Assembly: GCF_009600885.1 (NCBI RefSeq)
Contig: NZ_VCLA01000178.1
Location: forward strand, 10,847-74,846
Direction: 5' to 3'
DNA from: Streptomyces jumonjinensis
Lineage (GTDB): Bacteria; Actinomycetota; Actinomycetes; Streptomycetales; Streptomycetaceae
Length of the DNA: 64,000 nt
Below are positions 1 to 8,737 of the stretch, piece after piece. Under the pieces are notes generated by a model. It saw only the letters and a list, made by a program, of their open reading frames with translations. It was not told the origin of the DNA and searched no databases. Both the position numbers and the translations under genes were made by a program. How positions within the stretch are numbered: the first letter of the stretch is position 1; the number at the start of each line of letters is the position of its first letter.

Positions 1-321
1 ACCCATGCGCGGGCGCCTGCCCTTGAGACCGTCGAAGAAGTTCCGGTACGCGGTGTCCAGGTCCCGCAGGGATTGCTGCAGCACCACAGCGGACACTTCG
101 CCGAGCCATGCGCGGGCCTCGGTCTTCTTCGCCTTGGTGATCAGCAGCTTCGACAGGTCCCCGGTCTTCGGGAACGGCAAGCCCGCACTGCGGGCGGCCT
201 CACGAGCGCGCAGCGCATCGTTGTAGACCACCCGCGCACACCCGAACGCCCTGGCCAGCGCACCGCGCTGCGGCCCGTTCGGGTACAGGCGGAAGCTGTA
301 CCGGAGCTGCACACCGATCAC
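1..321 (-). CDS. tnpB: TnpB RNA-guided nuclease / IS605 OrfB, N-terminal part only
   Basis: The minus strand is open from a GTG at 321 to the window edge (107 codons, no stop). The product starts VIGVQLRYSFRLYPNGPQ and continues with CARVVYNDAL, WLGEVSAVVLQQSLRDLD and AYRNFFDGLKG, which are the signature N-terminal segments of IS605 OrfB/TnpB (helix-turn-helix OrfB region). TnpB proteins are RNA-guided DNA endonucleases encoded by transposons; their catalytic RuvC residues lie in the C-terminal part outside this window. A second in-frame GTG at 312 is an alternative start. Intactness beyond the window cannot be judged. Confidence 0.85.
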   Translation of the reverse strand, partial: MIGVQLRYSFRLYPNGPQRGALARAFGCARVVYNDALRAREAARSAGLPFPKTGDLSKLLITKAKKTEARAWLGEVSAVVLQQSLRDLDTAYRNFFDGLKGRRPRMG

Positions 322-338
322 CGTACTACGGTGGGTTT

Positions 339-690
339 ATGACCAGGTATCAGGACATTCGTACGGGTCGACACTGCGCTTTCACCCTCCACACGCATGG
401 AGGAGATCACGCAGGCCGTGTGCGAAGACGTCGAGTGCGAGCTGGTGGAGTTCAACGGCGGGAACGACCACGTTCATCCGCTCGTGAACTTCCCGCCGAA
501 GGCAGCCCTGTCCAAGCTGGTCAACCCGCTCAAGAGCGTCAGCTCGCGCAGGCTCCGCCAGGAATACCCGGAACTGGTCCGGCACTACCGGCGGGCACAG
601 CGCCCGTGGTCCGGCTCATACTTCGCCTGGTCGGCGGGCGGGGCTCCGCTGTCGATCGCCCGCCAGTACATCGAGCAGCAGAACCGTCCG
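339..690 (+). pseudogene. tnpA: TnpA (IS200-like HUH transposase) remnant, internal deletion plus frameshift
   Basis: Bases 339-396 encode an IS200-type start (ATG, DIRTGRH..FTLHTH) and bases 397-690 encode the rest in another frame: ITQAVCEDVECELVEFNG, HVHPLVNFPPK, LVNPLKSVSSRRLRQEYPEL, WSGSYFAWSAGGAPLS, RQYIEQQNRP. The family's segment around LVFVTKYRR..VF is missing between LHTH and MEEI, roughly 20-25 codons, and the two parts are out of frame. The HUH motif (HVH) and the tyrosine of RQYIEQQ remain, so loss is by the deletion rather than by active-site decay. The frame after 690 runs on without family similarity to 849. Confidence 0.8.
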
Positions 691-764
691 CTCCAGCCTG
701 CCGGTCACAGCAGTGCTCAGAATCGCTTCACCACCAAGCTGAAGCCTGATGCACCGCGATTAGT

Positions 765-783
765 CCCGGTAGCACCTACCGGG
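765..783. terminator. Perfect 8-bp hairpin overlapping the phosphatase stop codon
   Basis: CCCGGTAG (765-772), loop CAC, CTACCGGG (776-783). The TAG stop of the minus-strand phosphatase gene lies inside the right arm (778-776). It can be read as a terminator or as a subterminal hairpin of the IS200/IS605 element whose tnpA faces it. Confidence 0.5.
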
Positions 784-3427
784 TCGGGCGGAGCAGCAGC
801 AGCGCGGTGTCGTCGCTGCGCGGCGGCATATCGTCGCCGGGCCCGGTGACCAGCGCGTCCGCGACGGCTTCCAGCGGTCCTTCGGGGGCCGTGGCGAACC
901 GTCGGGCCAGGGCGCGGAGCCCGTCGTCGATGTCGGTGCCGGGCGTCTCGATCAGCCCGTCGGTGTAGAGGGCGAGCACGGAGCCGGGTTCCATCGCCAC
1001 CTCCGTGACGGGGTACTCCGCCGCCGGGTCCACGCCGAGCAGCGGCCCGCCCGCCAGCTCAAGGGCGCGGACCTCGCCGTCCGGGTCGCGCAGCAGCGGC
1101 TGCGGATGCCCGGCGCGGGCCACCCGGGCCAGCCGGGCGTCCAGGTCCAGCCGGAGATAGACGCTGGAGGCCAGCAGCTCGGCGTCGAGATCGATCAGCA
1201 GCCGGTTGGTGGACTCCAGGACCCGGCCGGGCGGCTGGCCGACCGCCGTGTAGGCGCGTACGGCCGTACGGACCTGGCCCATCAGCGCGGCTGCGGTCAC
1301 ATTGTGGCCCTGGACGTCGCCGATGACGGCCGCCGCGGTCCGCCCGCTGACGACGAGGTCGTAGAAGTCGCCGCCGATGTCCATGCCCTCGGTGCCGGGC
1401 AGATAGCGCACGGCGACCTCCAGCCCGTCGAGCACGGGCAGGGAGTGCGGCAGCAGGGCGGACTGGAGGCCGTGGGCGAGACGGTGTTTGGTGTCGTAGA
1501 GCCTGGCCCGCTCCAGGGCCTGCGCGATCAGCCCGCCGAGCCCGGTGAGGACGGCCCGCTCATCGGTGGAGAACCGGTGCTCCTCGGCGAAGCCGAGCAC
1601 ACAGGTGCCGACCGGGCGTCCGGAGGCGATGAGCGGGAGATAGGCCCAGGCCGCCATGCCGTCGGGGGTCTCCAGCCGCTCGGGGTAGACGCGCTCCAGC
1701 TGATCGCGTGACTCGAAGAACGACGGCACTCCGGTGACCAGGGACTGCGCGCCGGGGATCTGGGCGGTGAGCGGTACGCCGTCGAACCGCTCCACGATCC
1801 GGGCTTCGCGGTAGCCGCGCTGCCCCAGCACCCGAAGCCGTCCGTTCTCGGAGGCGAGTATCACCAGGGAGCTGCCACCCAGGGAGGGCATGATCTCGTC
1901 CGCGACCAGATCGATCACATCGGAGACTCCCACGGCCTCGGTGAGGGCGATGGCCAGATTGGCGATATGGGCGATGGTGACCAGCCGGGACGGCCGCTGG
2001 GGTTGCTGCTGAGGCGGCTGCTGCGGCTGCTGGGACGGCGCTTTCGCCGGGGCGCCGCCCACGGCCGCGGGGGCCGGGGTGATGTGGACGCTGATGCCGG
2101 TGCGGCCGGGGTACAGCTGGAAGGTGAGCCACTGGCCGGGCGGGCGCAGCGCCGTGAAGGAGGTCGGGCGCTGGCTCAGCATCGCCGCGCGGTAGCGGTC
2201 CTCGTAGACGGGGTCGTCGAGCCAGGGCAGGGCGGTCCACAGCGGGCGGCCGGTCAGCCGGGCGACGGAGATGCCGAGCAGTTCGCCCGCGGCGGAGTTG
2301 GCGTGGGCGACGCGTCCGTTCACATCGAGTCCGCAGATGCCGTCCGGGATCCGGGAGAGGGCCCGCACGGCCTCGATCGCGCCGGCGTCGGCGGTGGCCG
2401 GGGAGCCGTGCCGGTCGTACTCGGAGACGACGGGGCGGCCGTGCTCGGCGGCGTGCTGGAGCCGGAGTGCCAGCCGGTCGCAGGCGGTGGTGAGCAGGCC
2501 GCGTTCGGTGTCGGTGAGCTCGGGCGGGTGGGAGGCGGGCCAGGTGACGTAGACGGCTCCGTAGGGGGTGCCGGAGGCGGCGATGGGTGCGGCGGCGAGG
2601 CAGTACGGGTAGGGCAGGGCGACCGCGATACGCGGGTACCGGCGGGCCATCTCCTCCTCGCCGGGGACCCAGATCACCCGCTGTTCGCGCACGGCGTCGG
2701 CGACGGGGAGGGGCGAGGCGAGGGGGACGCGCTCCCAGGGCGCGGAGAAGTCCCGGGGCAGTCCGCCCTTGGCCGCCATGTCGAGGACGTCGCCGCCCTC
2801 GCCCCGGGTGAGCAGATAGAGGGCTCCGGAGTGGGCGCCGAGATCGTCCATGAGCCCGGCGAGCGCGAGCGACAGCAGGGGCGGGGGCTCATCGGGAGCG
2901 GAGGCGCTCCCGCCGGAGATGCTCCCGCCCGGGGCGCTCCCGCCGGAGATGCTCCCGCCCGGGGCGCTCCCGCCGGAGGTGCTCCCTCCGGAGACGCTCC
3001 CGCCCGGGGCGGTCACGCCGCCGCCCCCGGAGCGCCTGAGGCCGTCCCCGCCCCGGGTCCGGGGGGCCTGGCCCCGGAGCGCGGGAGGCGGGGGATCCGC
3101 CGCGTCCGGGGCCTGGGAGCTCTCGCCCGGGACGCCGGGGGCCTGGCCAGCCCCCCTGTCCGGGGCCCGAAAACCCTCGCCTGGATGAACCGGAAGACCC
3201 GGAACCCGGGCATCCGATTCGTCCGGGGCCCGAAATCCCTCGCCCAGGCCGCCCGGAGCCCGGGAGCCCCCGTCCGATGGCCCAGAAGCCCCGGGGCCCG
3301 CTTCACCCGGCGGCGGGCCGGCGGGCGGCCGTGGGCCCTCGCCGCCGGTGCCGGGGGCCGGCTCCGGCGGCCGGGAGGCACGCGGCCCGGTCAAGCTGAC
3401 CACCTCCTCCGCGCCGTTCACGACCAA
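776..3427 (-). CDS. GAF-PAS-GAF-SpoIIE/PP2C serine phosphatase
   Basis: Predicted cytosolic protein phosphatase of the PPM/SpoIIE (RsbU-like) class, the type that dephosphorylates anti-anti-sigma factors. About 180 N-terminal residues are Pro/Gly/Ser-rich with pentapeptide repeats. A GAF-like domain (about 180-310), a PAS domain (about 345-440; IPDGICGLDVNGRVAHAN), a second GAF (about 490-640) and a C-terminal PP2C domain (660-880) follow. Metal-binding aspartates are visible in GGDFYDL, GDVQGH, LYTDG and SDDTALLLL, so it should be active. The start is unclear: TTG at 3427 gives 883 residues, while GTG at 3421 or a TTG about ten codons in, preceded by GAGGAGG, is also possible. No anti-sigma partner lies next to it. 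Confidence 0.85.
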   Translation of the reverse strand: MVVNGAEEVVSLTGPRASRPPEPAPGTGGEGPRPPAGPPPGEAGPGASGPSDGGSRAPGGLGEGFRAPDESDARVPGLPVHPGEGFRAPDRGAGQAPGVPGESSQAPDAADPPPPALRGQAPRTRGGDGLRRSGGGGVTAPGGSVSGGSTSGGSAPGGSISGGSAPGGSISGGSASAPDEPPPLLSLALAGLMDDLGAHSGALYLLTRGEGGDVLDMAAKGGLPRDFSAPWERVPLASPLPVADAVREQRVIWVPGEEEMARRYPRIAVALPYPYCLAAAPIAASGTPYGAVYVTWPASHPPELTDTERGLLTTACDRLALRLQHAAEHGRPVVSEYDRHGSPATADAGAIEAVRALSRIPDGICGLDVNGRVAHANSAAGELLGISVARLTGRPLWTALPWLDDPVYEDRYRAAMLSQRPTSFTALRPPGQWLTFQLYPGRTGISVHITPAPAAVGGAPAKAPSQQPQQPPQQQPQRPSRLVTIAHIANLAIALTEAVGVSDVIDLVADEIMPSLGGSSLVILASENGRLRVLGQRGYREARIVERFDGVPLTAQIPGAQSLVTGVPSFFESRDQLERVYPERLETPDGMAAWAYLPLIASGRPVGTCVLGFAEEHRFSTDERAVLTGLGGLIAQALERARLYDTKHRLAHGLQSALLPHSLPVLDGLEVAVRYLPGTEGMDIGGDFYDLVVSGRTAAAVIGDVQGHNVTAAALMGQVRTAVRAYTAVGQPPGRVLESTNRLLIDLDAELLASSVYLRLDLDARLARVARAGHPQPLLRDPDGEVRALELAGGPLLGVDPAAEYPVTEVAMEPGSVLALYTDGLIETPGTDIDDGLRALARRFATAPEGPLEAVADALVTGPGDDMPPRSDDTALLLLRPTR
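2906..3010. repeat. Seven 15-bp tandem units in the phosphatase linker
   Basis: Seven contiguous 15-base units of the form GCTCCCGCCSGRGRY. On the coding (minus) strand they specify pentapeptides such as APGGS and ISGGS in the disordered N-terminal region, so unit number can change without a frameshift. Confidence 0.9.
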
Positions 3428-3488
3428 GGCTGCCGGGTGACGCCGCTTCTCGCACGGCGGGGCGCGGTCCCGGCGGAGGCAGGGGCCC

Positions 3489-6400
3489 TCAAGCCGCTCG
3501 GGCCGGACCGGGGGACCCCAGGGTCGCTCGCGCGAGCGCCGGAACGAGGATCACGGCGCGTTCCGTCACCCCGTTCACCGTCACCGCCAGCGTCACCGGT
3601 CCCGGGCGCAGCGCCGTGAGGCGGCCCGTCGCCGGGTCGAAGGCCGCCGTATGACGGGGGCGGGCGCGGTCCGGCGGGCCGATGTGCAGGGTGGGTGAGC
3701 CCGTCCAGTCGGCGCTGAGGGGGAAGGCGGCCGGAACCCTCCGTGTCCCTTGGGCGACCGTCGCCCGGACCTCCCCGGTGCTCCCCGGCTCCAGCTGTTC
3801 CGGAGCCTGGAGCGTGAGCGCGTCGACGTGGGCGCGGGTCTGGACCGTGAGCCAGTCGGGGCGGGCCTCCCAGGGCCGCAGCCGGGCCGCGAGCCGCTCC
3901 GCGCGGCCCACCCGGTCCACTCCGACCAGCGACCAGCCGGTGAAGCCGCCCTCGTCCGCCGGGCCCGCCGGGGCCTTGCCGGAGTTGCCGTTGATCAGAT
4001 ACGGCACCCCGTCCACCCGCTCGGCGTGGAAGACCCCGACGTGGCTGCCGATGAGCGCCGCGCCCTTGCCGGTCGTACGGCGGAACTCCGCGAGCCACCG
4101 TTCGATCAGCGCCGCCTCCTTGCGGTCGCCGAGCCTGCTGCCCTGCTGCGGGGTCGGGTCGCGCGGCGGCACATGCTGGACCAGCAGCACCGAGCCGACG
4201 CCGGGATCCTCCGCCGCCGCGTCCAGCTGCTCCCGCAGGGCCTTGATCTGGGCGTAGCCGCCGCCGCGCAGGGTCAGCCGGGAGGTGTCCAGGGTGATGA
4301 AGCGCGTGTCGCGGTGGTCGAACACCCGGTGGGCCGGACCGAATTCGGCGATGAAGTCGTCGATCCCGCCGCCCATGACCTCGTGGTTGCCGGGCACGTA
4401 GTACCAGGGCACCGCGTCGCCGAGCTCCTCGGTGAGCACCCGCCGGGCGAAGGCCAGATCCACCGGTGAGCCCTCGTCGACCAGATCGCCGTTGACGATG
4501 AGGAACTCGGGCCGGGCGGCCCTGATCTCGCGCAGGGTCCGCCGCGCCTGCCGCACGATGGCGCTGTCGGGTTCCCGGGCGACGAACTGGGCGTCCGACA
4601 TCACCGCGAACCGCCAGTCCCTGCGTTCGGCGTCCGCCGCCGGGCCGATCAGCGGGTCGGCGGTACGCGGCCGGGCGGGCAGATCGACGGCGGGCGGCAG
4701 CTTCGCCGTCAGCCCGTCGATCACGATCCGGCCGGTGTACTGCCGGGCCGCCGCCGTCTCGGCGAGATAGAAGCGGTGCACCGAGAGCGGTGTGGCGGCT
4801 GTCTGCGGCACGGTGAACGTCACCTGCCGCCAGCCGGTCCAGGTGATGTACGGGCCGCGCAGCAGCTGGTCGGAGCCCGCAGCGTCCTTGAGATGGAGGG
4901 TCGGCCACGCGCCCTTCCCGTCGCCGTCGATCCAGAGGGCGACGGACTGCGGCTGCCCCGCCACCGGGATGGGGCGCGGCGGGTTGGCGTAGGCGGCCCG
5001 GGTGGCGGTCGACCGGGTGAAGTCGTACGAGAGCTCCAGCCCGGCGCCGCTCTGCCCGGCGGGGGTCGCGGCGACCGCGCCGGTCGCGCGCGCCTGGCTG
5101 AACGTCCAGGAGGCGGCGTCGTCGAAGTCCGCGACCCGGGCTTCGGTCAGCCCGACGCTCACGGCGAGCGAGGTCGTCACCCCCTGGACGGTCGCCGTGA
5201 TCACTCCCGCGCCGCCGCCGGTACGGGAGGCGACGGTGAAGGCGCCGGCCCCGTCGTCGTGTACGTCGAAGAGGGCCCGGTCGTAGTCGAGGCGTACATC
5301 GGCGGGTTCGACGGGTGCGCTGCCGCCCTGGGCGTCGAAGCCGATGACGCCGAAGGAGCCGGTGGCCCGCCCGTCCGCGAGGCCGACCCGGCGGGTGGTG
5401 GGTTCGATACGGGCGAGGTCGCCGAGGACGGTCAGCGCGATGGAGCCCCGGGCCGGGCCCCGTTCGGCGCGTACGGCGGCGGCGCCGCTGTGACGGGCCC
5501 GGAAGACTCCCCGGTCGTCGACCCGGCCGGTGGCCGGCCGCAGCGACCGCCAGCGCGGCGTGCCGTCGGCGGGGCCGTAGGTCTCGTCGTATCCGACGGC
5601 GGTGAGCGGCCGGGTCAGTCCGGGGAAGACGCGCTCGGGGTGACCGCCCTGGACCGGGTCGGCGGTGGCGGCGGTCCGGGCCGGGGTGCGGGTGGCGACC
5701 CGGTAGCCGCGCAGTTCTCCGCTGCCGTCCGGCGCGGTGAGCGCGAGCCCGTTGGGCACGGTGCGCTCGCTGCCGTCCGATGGGCTGTTCTCCACCTGGA
5801 GGGCGTCGGCGCCCGGCTCGCGGGCGATGAGCGTGGAGGAGCCGCCGCCGTCGAGGTTGAGGGCGTTGTACGCGCCGGCCCGCCGCATCATCAGCGCGAG
5901 TTCGGTGAGGGTGACGCCGCCGCTGTCGGCCTGCCGTCCGTCGACGGTGACGATCTGCATGGTGCGGCCGTCCTGGGAGAAGCCGACGGCGGTGCGGGGG
6001 GCCGCGGTGTTGTTGCTCCCTCCGTCGTGGTCGCGCGGCACTCCGTCCACGACGAGGAGTTCGCGTCCGCCGACCGCCGTACGGGGTACGGGTCCGCTGT
6101 CGGTACGCGGCCGGTACTCCATCGTCACCGGGTCCCCGGGCCGCAGCGCGGCCAGCCGTTCGGCGCCGGCCTCCCGTCCCACCAGCACGGTGGCGCCGGG
6201 GGCGATCGGCCCGGAGCCCGGCCGGGAGGCGACGGAGACGATCCGTCCGTCGCGTACGAGCGCTTCGGCGACGGGGGCGGCGGCGTCGACGGTGAGGGCG
6301 CGGTCGGCGGCGCCCCAGGCGGAGGTGTAGGCGCCGATGCTCCCGGCGGGGACGTTGGCCGCGTTGTACGCGGCGAGGGGCTGGGTGCCGGACGGCAGGG

Positions 6401-7139
6401 TCAGGGTTCCCTCGAAGTAGATCTGGAGCACCCGGCCCGCGCCCTCGGGCCCGATGCCGACGGCGCGGTGGGAGCCCGGCGCGGGCGAGTGGGTGACTTC
6501 GCCGTCTCTGATGCCGGGGCCCTGGGGCGCGCCGGTCTGGTTGATGTCGAAGAAGTCCGCGTTGACGGCGGCGACGGTACGGCGGCCCGGTCCGGGGTCG
6601 TGGCGGGCGGCGAGGCCGGTGACGGTGTCGCGTTCGGCGACCTTGCCGGTGGAGAGGTAGTCGGCCTTCACCCCCTTGCCGTCGAGATCCACGGAGAGTG
6701 CGTCGACACGTAGCCATTTATCGGATTCGAGCCGGTCGTAGGAGGTGAGCCGGATGCCGGGGGCGACGGGGCGGGAGGCGCGCGCGGTCTCGATGCCGTC
6801 GCCGTCCACGACGCCGAGCGCCGTGGACGGGGAGCCGTTCGCGGACCGGTCCGGGTCTGTGTCGTACGAGCCTGTGCCGTACGAGCCTGTGCGGTACGAG
6901 CCTGTGCGGTACGAGCCTGTGTCGTACGAGGCGCCGGCGGGAGCGCCGCTCGCCGGGGGCGGTGCGACGGGGCGCAGCACCTCGGCGGCGTTCGCGGGGC
7001 GGGGGTCCGCGTCGGGGTCGGCGGCGGCCGGGACGGCGGCTCCCGCCGTGAGCGCCGAGACGGTCGCGATCAGCACGACGGCCCGCCGTGTTCTGCCTGG
7101 TCTTCCCGGGGATCTGGCCGAGCGTCTTCCTGAGCCCAC
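3489..7139 (-). CDS. Secreted phosphodiester glycosidase (NAGPA-like) fused to a calcineurin-like phosphoesterase
   Basis: A 1216-residue exported protein. The signal peptide has an Arg-rich n-region, a hydrophobic VVLIATVSALTAGAAV core and an AAAD cleavage region. A repeat-bearing spacer (about 90-110) follows. Residues about 190-430 match the phosphodiester glycosidase / NAGPA family (AAVNADFFDINQTGAPQGP through NALNLDGGGSSTL). Ig-like/bacterial-surface segments occupy the middle. A metallophosphoesterase lies at about 843-1050 with MSDAQF, NGDLVDEG, VPGNHE, LVQHVPP and IGSHVG. The GTG start is set by AGGAG five bases upstream. It probably cleaves phosphodiester-linked sugars or wall polymers outside the cell. 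The next gene downstream starts 61 bases on, possibly co-transcribed. Confidence 0.85.
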   Translation of the reverse strand: MGSGRRSARSPGRPGRTRRAVVLIATVSALTAGAAVPAAADPDADPRPANAAEVLRPVAPPPASGAPAGASYDTGSYRTGSYRTGSYGTGSYDTDPDRSANGSPSTALGVVDGDGIETARASRPVAPGIRLTSYDRLESDKWLRVDALSVDLDGKGVKADYLSTGKVAERDTVTGLAARHDPGPGRRTVAAVNADFFDINQTGAPQGPGIRDGEVTHSPAPGSHRAVGIGPEGAGRVLQIYFEGTLTLPSGTQPLAAYNAANVPAGSIGAYTSAWGAADRALTVDAAAPVAEALVRDGRIVSVASRPGSGPIAPGATVLVGREAGAERLAALRPGDPVTMEYRPRTDSGPVPRTAVGGRELLVVDGVPRDHDGGSNNTAAPRTAVGFSQDGRTMQIVTVDGRQADSGGVTLTELALMMRRAGAYNALNLDGGGSSTLIAREPGADALQVENSPSDGSERTVPNGLALTAPDGSGELRGYRVATRTPARTAATADPVQGGHPERVFPGLTRPLTAVGYDETYGPADGTPRWRSLRPATGRVDDRGVFRARHSGAAAVRAERGPARGSIALTVLGDLARIEPTTRRVGLADGRATGSFGVIGFDAQGGSAPVEPADVRLDYDRALFDVHDDGAGAFTVASRTGGGAGVITATVQGVTTSLAVSVGLTEARVADFDDAASWTFSQARATGAVAATPAGQSGAGLELSYDFTRSTATRAAYANPPRPIPVAGQPQSVALWIDGDGKGAWPTLHLKDAAGSDQLLRGPYITWTGWRQVTFTVPQTAATPLSVHRFYLAETAAARQYTGRIVIDGLTAKLPPAVDLPARPRTADPLIGPAADAERRDWRFAVMSDAQFVAREPDSAIVRQARRTLREIRAARPEFLIVNGDLVDEGSPVDLAFARRVLTEELGDAVPWYYVPGNHEVMGGGIDDFIAEFGPAHRVFDHRDTRFITLDTSRLTLRGGGYAQIKALREQLDAAAEDPGVGSVLLVQHVPPRDPTPQQGSRLGDRKEAALIERWLAEFRRTTGKGAALIGSHVGVFHAERVDGVPYLINGNSGKAPAGPADEGGFTGWSLVGVDRVGRAERLAARLRPWEARPDWLTVQTRAHVDALTLQAPEQLEPGSTGEVRATVAQGTRRVPAAFPLSADWTGSPTLHIGPPDRARPRHTAAFDPATGRLTALRPGPVTLAVTVNGVTERAVILVPALARATLGSPGPARAA
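6861..6930. repeat. 15-bp tandem repeat, 4.7 units, coding TGSYR-type pentapeptides
   Basis: Units of GYSGTACGAGCCTGT at 6861, 6876, 6891 and 6906 plus a 10-base partial unit. On the minus strand they encode TGSYR/TGSYG repeats just after the signal peptide of the phosphodiester glycosidase. The unit is in frame. Confidence 0.9.
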
Positions 7140-7399
7140 AACGTCTCCTGGGTCGAGGCCGGTTGAGCGGATGGCAAGCGCTGTCGGCGGACAGCATCCC
7201 GGCGCCCGCCCGGACGCACCAGAGGGCGGGGCGACACCGGGACGGACAGCGGGTGTCCGATCATGGACCGGCCGGGAGCCCGCGGCGGGCGGTTGTGCCC
7301 CCCCGAAGCGGAATGTCCGCCCGCGCCGGCCGGGAGATCATCCGGTCAGGTGGCGGATCGCGGGTGAGGAGCCGGGGCGACTGATCTAGCATCGGACGG

Positions 7400-7918
7400 A
7401 TGATCGAGACTGAGCGGCTTGTGCTACGACCCCTGACGGTCGGCGACCTGGACGCGTTCGTCGAGCTCCACGCGGACGAACGGGTGAACCGCTTCGTCGG
7501 CTCCTACTCCGCCGGGCGGGCCCGGGAGCGGCTGCTGGCCGTCGAGCGGCAGTGGGCGGAGCGGGGGCATGGGCTGTGCGCGGTCGAGCTGCGTTCCAGC
7601 GGGGAGTTCATCGGCCGGTGCGGACTGCACTACTGGGAGTCGTTCGACGAGGTCGAGCTCGGCTGGACCCTCAAGGCCGGGTCCTGGGGACGCGGTTACG
7701 CCACCGAGGCGGCGCGCGCCTGCGCCGCCTGGGGGTTCGCGACCCTGGACGTGGACCGTGTCACCGCCATGATCCGCCACGGCAACGTGGCGTCGGTGCG
7801 TGTCGCCGAACGGCTCGGGTTCTCCCCCAGCCGTGAGGACCTGCTCCAAGGCTGCCCGGTGACGGTCTACGCCCTGGACCGGCCCGCCGACGAGCCTTCC
7901 TCCGGCGCGGAGGCGTGA
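7400..7918 (+). CDS. GNAT-family N-acetyltransferase (RimJ/RimL type)
   Basis: A 172-residue single-domain acetyltransferase. It opens with IETERLVLRPL, the usual RimJ/RimL start, and contains the acetyl-CoA binding region around WGRGYATEAARACAAWGF and the C-terminal NVASVRVAERLGF segment. It should transfer acetyl from acetyl-CoA to an amine; the substrate (ribosomal protein N-terminus, antibiotic or small molecule) cannot be told from sequence. It diverges from the phosphodiester glycosidase gene over 260 bases and has no evident operon partner. The ATG at 7400 is the only start that keeps the conserved first strand. Confidence 0.85.
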   Translation: MIETERLVLRPLTVGDLDAFVELHADERVNRFVGSYSAGRARERLLAVERQWAERGHGLCAVELRSSGEFIGRCGLHYWESFDEVELGWTLKAGSWGRGYATEAARACAAWGFATLDVDRVTAMIRHGNVASVRVAERLGFSPSREDLLQGCPVTVYALDRPADEPSSGAEA

Positions 7919-8128
7919 GCACGGAGGCGTGAGCACGGGGCCGTGACGGAGCGCCGTCGTCGCGTTCCGCGGCTCCGCGCCGCTCAGCGGAGGGACCCCC
8001 GGCCGGGCGGGGGTGGATCCATGCCGTCCGGTGCGCCGGATACGTATCCGGACCGGCAGGACGAACCAGCAGAGGACGAACCAGCAGACCATCGCGGCGA
8101 CCGCCCACGCGGCCACCGGATCACCGGA

Positions 8129-8392
8129 TCACCGGCCGCGCGGCTTCGGCTGGGGCCGGGCGCGCGCTCCCGCGCGGGTCCGGCCCGCCGAGACGGGACG
8201 GTCCGGATGGCGGCGCAAATACTCCTCCTCCAGCTCCGCCATCCGGGTGGTGTGCGCGGCGAGTGCGGCGGGCGAGCCGTGCAGCAGGGTGTCGTGCCTG
8301 CTGCGGTGGATGTTCTCCAGTTCCTTGATCAGCTCCTGCTCGCCGAGGCTGGCGGGCTCGATGCCCCTGCGCTGGTGCTCGGACTCCGTCAT
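8129..8392 (-). CDS. Small DUF6158-like protein
   Basis: An 87-residue protein, MTESEHQRRGI..., with a predicted helical core (GEQELIKELENIHRSRHDTL and ALAAHTTRMAELEEEYLRRHP) and a basic Pro/Arg-rich tail. It resembles a small actinobacterial family of unknown function (DUF6158, from memory). The ATG at 8392 is preceded by GGAAGGAG about ten bases upstream, which decides the start; the frame stays open far upstream but that part is antisense to the VOC gene and lacks a plausible product. A possible soluble helical-hairpin protein; function unknown. Confidence 0.7.
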   Translation of the reverse strand: MTESEHQRRGIEPASLGEQELIKELENIHRSRHDTLLHGSPAALAAHTTRMAELEEEYLRRHPDRPVSAGRTRAGARARPQPKPRGR

Positions 8393-8737
8393 GGCTGCCG
8401 TACTCCTTCCGTCCGGTGGTCCGGCGCTGCCGCCCCTGTGCTGCCGGGGGCCGCCGGGGCCCGGATTCCGCTGCCGTTCGCTTCCGGTCTCTCCGGTGCC
8501 GCTTCCGCCCCTGCGGGTACCCACGGACTCCGCACCATCCGGCCCCTTCGGAGGGACCCGTGCAACTCGGCCGTGCCCCGCACCGGCGGCTGTGCCCCGG
8601 CACGCCCGGCGGGCCGCGACTCGCGGGGAGGCGAGGGTGGGGGCAGGATGGGGAACCGGAGCCCGGCGGCCCTTCGCCCGCCCCGGCCCGCTGCGGGCGT
8701 GCCGTGGACACCGCGTACATCTCAGGACATGAGTGCC
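8393..8737. other. Divergent intergenic region, no gene seen
   Basis: About 345 bases between the small minus-strand gene and the VOC gene. It is GC-rich, with open frames in several phases but no recognisable product. It should hold both promoters; no clear -35/-10 pair or operator palindrome was found. Confidence 0.5.

Larger units (their letters stand above)
1..783. mobile_element. IS200/IS605-family element, partial and decayed
   Basis: A TnpB reading frame on the minus strand and a TnpA remnant on the plus strand are divergent and 17 bases apart, the arrangement of IS605-type elements, in which tnpA is transcribed towards the left end. The element runs off the window beyond base 1, so its tnpB 3' end and the far terminus are not visible. 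The near terminus is not resolved. A short perfect hairpin at 765-783 could be the subterminal hairpin used by this family or a terminator of the neighbouring phosphatase gene. TnpA is broken, so the copy cannot move by itself. Confidence 0.7.

Noticed and set aside
3418..6717. Very long minus-strand frame rich in Arg and Pro
   Set aside because: It is the shifted frame of the phosphodiester glycosidase gene; composition is that of a GC-rich shadow and no domain is recognisable.
7424..8116. Minus-strand frame starting with a hydrophobic MAAWAVAAMVCWFVLCWFVL stretch
   Set aside because: Only the first 30 residues look like a membrane segment; the rest is antisense to the acetyltransferase gene and there is no good ribosome site.
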